From: Poteriospumella lacustris
Taxonomy: Eukaryota; Sar; Chrysophyceae; Chromulinales; Dinobryaceae
Direction of reading: 5' to 3'
Assembly: GCA_008000375.1 (NCBI GenBank)
Contig: SMOI01000082.1
Location: 66,281 to 86,749, forward strand
DNA length: 20,469 bases
The notes beneath the pieces were generated by a model. That model worked only from the letters and a program-made list of their open reading frames with translations. It was not told the origin of the DNA and searched no databases. Positions 18,358 through 20,469 of the stretch are shown here, piece after piece. Numbering within the stretch: position 1 is the stretch's first letter; each line of letters begins with the position of its first letter. The translations under genes and the position numbers were made by a program.

Positions 18358-20469
18358 TACTTCCGACTTCGACGGCCGAAGTCGCTGTCGCGTGGTCGAG
18401 ACGACGCGTCCTCTCCCAACTCGCTCGCATCGCGTGCGATGATCTCGGCCGGAGAGATGCTCCCCACCGAGTTCTGCGCCTGCACAAAGCGCGGATCCGA
18501 CTCCTGGATCTCGAAGTCCTCCAGGTACAGCTGCCGGTGCGCCATCACCGTGTCCAGGTTGCTCTTGTACTTGTTGGCCAAGTCCAAGGCGCGGCCCCAC
18601 CGGAACAAGTCGATGTTCAACTTGATGGCGCGGAGAATCTGCGGAGGGTTCGCCTGGATGAGGATCTTCTCGGCTTCCTCGGGCGACCGTCGGAAGAGCG
18701 CGAGCTGTGCCTGCTTCGCCTCCTCCGTTTGCAGCGACTGCACGTACTGCAGGAAGGTGACCTTGGGCGCGTCCAGCAGCTCGGCGTAGGCAGACTCCGC
18801 CACCTCCAGTTGCTTCTTCGCCATCGCTTGTGCGGCCAAGCTGCCCCACAAATACGAAGACGGCGACACCTTCGACCCCGAAATCACGTTCGACGCGTTG
18901 TTGTTCGTGTGCACACGACACAGACGCGTCGCCTCCTCCCACTTGCCCGCGCGCACGAACTCGTCCAGCAGCGGCATCTCGATCGACGACGAGGCGTAAA
19001 TGACTGCGCCGTCAATCTTCCGCAGCGCGATACGCGAACTCGTGAACGCGATGATCTGCGTGCTGCGGCCGAAGTCCGACTCGCTGCCGCCCGCCGAGCA
19101 AATCAGATCCAGCAAGTCGCGGTCCACGAACGCCGCCTCCGGGTGGTACCAGATCTTCAGATTGCCCTCCGCCATCGTCGCCAGCACGTTGCTCTCGTCG
19201 TTGAAGGCGAACGAGTCCACGTGCGACTGCAGCTTGATCGGCGTCGCGGTCGACGGCAGCGTCGACAACGGACACGCGAAGTACAGGTCGCGGTTCACGT
19301 CCACAAACGCGACGTAGCGCTCCGCCACACCGTTGTTCGCCTGGTTCATCGACAAGCCCACCACCTCGGCGCTGTGCGTGATCTTGCCGCTCTGCCGACC
19401 CGACGTCGTGTCGAAGAGCAAAATGCTCTTGCGGTCCGCCGTGTCGACCATCGCCACCGTGTCCGGCGCCAACGCGATGATTTCCTTCGTCAGAAACTCC
19501 GCCCGGAAGTTCGCATGACGAGGCGTGCTCAACACGCGGCCTTCGAACGAAATCACCTGCGCGCCCGCCACGATGTCCACCGACAGGAAGTGACGCCGAC
19601 AGATGTGCAGGAAGAGCGGAGGCGCCTTGATGTCGAAGATGATCGGCGTGTTGAGGTTCGTCAGACTGTACACGTAGCACTGCGTCGTCGTCATCACCAC
19701 GAGGTGGTCGTGGCCGATGCTCATCTCCACCACGCGGTCCTTCGCCAGCTCGATTTCCTCGTCCGTCTCGGCCGAGATGTCTTGGATGCGGAGTCTGCGC
19801 TGCGATACCAGAGTGACGCTGGCGTTTCTCCATTCGGCGTGGCGATCCGTCACTTGTGCGAACAACACGGCGCCGTTGCCGCCCGCGCACGCGAACTGTG
19901 TACTGTCTGGCGTCCACGCGATGCTCATCAGCGACCCGATGTTCACGCGGTCGCGACAATGGGTCCATCCCACCTTGTCGCACACGCGAACCACGTTGAA
20001 CGACCCCACCGCGAACAGCGACCCGTTCGGCGACCACGCCAACGACGTCACCACATTGTCCAGCGGCCGCGAACTGTACAGCTGCCTGTGCATCGGTCCC
20101 GCGCAGTCAGTCAACAGACACAACGAATCATCGTCAGTACACATGCACAGCACCCACACACCGCGAAACAGATACTCACCGGCCAAACGAGTCCCATACT
20201 TTGTACACGCAGTCCTCGCCACCGCTGACGATGTTGCCGTTGGTGGCGCTCCAGTCGGCGGCCAAAATGATGCCCTCGTGGGCGTTCCACTGCAGATTCT
20301 TCTTGTGACTCGACTGCGTCGACTTGATCATGAGCATCTTGCCGCTGCTGATCAACAACTGCTCGTCGTCCGGACTCCAGCACGACGCGTACACCGCCTG
20401 GCCGAGCGACGCGATCGTCGACCGCAGGTTGCCGGACTTCGACCAAATCTTCACGTCGCCATCTTCGCC
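18357..20469 (-). CDS. IFT80: IFT80, intraflagellar transport complex B subunit (copy B, partial at window edge)
   Basis: A second IFT80 gene lies tail-to-tail with copy A. The visible exons are exon 4 (18357-20085) and part of exon 3 (20180-20469), separated by a 94-nt intron (20086-20179) identical to that of copy A. The reading frame is intact throughout, with the second WD40 propeller and the C-terminal TPR-like part. The encoded protein matches copy A over the whole visible stretch except for one residue near the C-terminus: Ser where copy A has Asn780 (codon agc versus aac). It ends in TAA rather than TAG. The 5' exons lie beyond the window, so it cannot be said whether this copy is complete or has its own promoter. 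Retention of the intron rules out a retrocopy. Confidence 0.93.
18358..20469 (-). repeat. Right arm of IFT80 inverted repeat (palindrome)
   Basis: Reverse complement of 15883-17994 with one difference found (C on the plus strand at 18385, G on the coding strand). The arm is 2112 bp within the window and continues past its right edge. Homology becomes weak immediately after the second base of the stop codon. Confidence 0.95.

Overview
This is a piece of nuclear DNA from a flagellated, probably single-celled eukaryote. Six different protein genes are interrupted by short GT-AG introns (59-94 nt in every case I could trace). Two genes, BBS2 and IFT80, are dedicated cilium/flagellum genes. One is a type III glutamine synthetase, which occurs patchily in protists and bacteria and carries what looks like a mitochondrial presequence here. 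I cannot name the lineage from sequence alone. A (TTAGGG)3-type interstitial telomere motif is also present.

Layout, left to right. A CGT microsatellite fills the left edge. YKT6 (309-1044, minus strand, 3 exons) and a TM9SF/nonaspanin gene (1573-3769, plus strand, 5 exons) are divergent and share a 528-bp intergenic region; both act in the secretory/endosomal membrane system. Next on the plus strand is a large gene (4216-6780) with a WD40-like N-terminal region, a coiled coil and a very acidic tail, possibly a Mediator MED16-like protein. It is followed by glutamine synthetase III (7173-9316, 2 exons). A 3.2-kb stretch (9317-12540) has no gene I can support; it holds the telomere-like motif and small tandem repeats. 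BBS2 (12541-14875, minus, 3 exons) and IFT80 (15403-17995, plus, 4 exons) are again divergent, sharing a 527-bp spacer.

The most interesting part is the right end. A second IFT80 copy lies tail-to-tail with the first on the minus strand (18357 to the window edge), making a large palindrome. Each arm has at least 2112 bp within the window, and the loop is about 363 bp. I found one base difference between the arms (17967 versus 18385), and an intron is identical in both. Identity stops inside the stop codon. Beyond it the two 3' flanks are strongly diverged but still show co-linear remnants of homology. This pattern fits an old inverted duplication whose coding arms are kept identical by gene conversion, better than it fits a simple fold-back assembly error. 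The arms are also GC-rich compared with the flanks and most neighbouring genes, as GC-biased conversion would predict.
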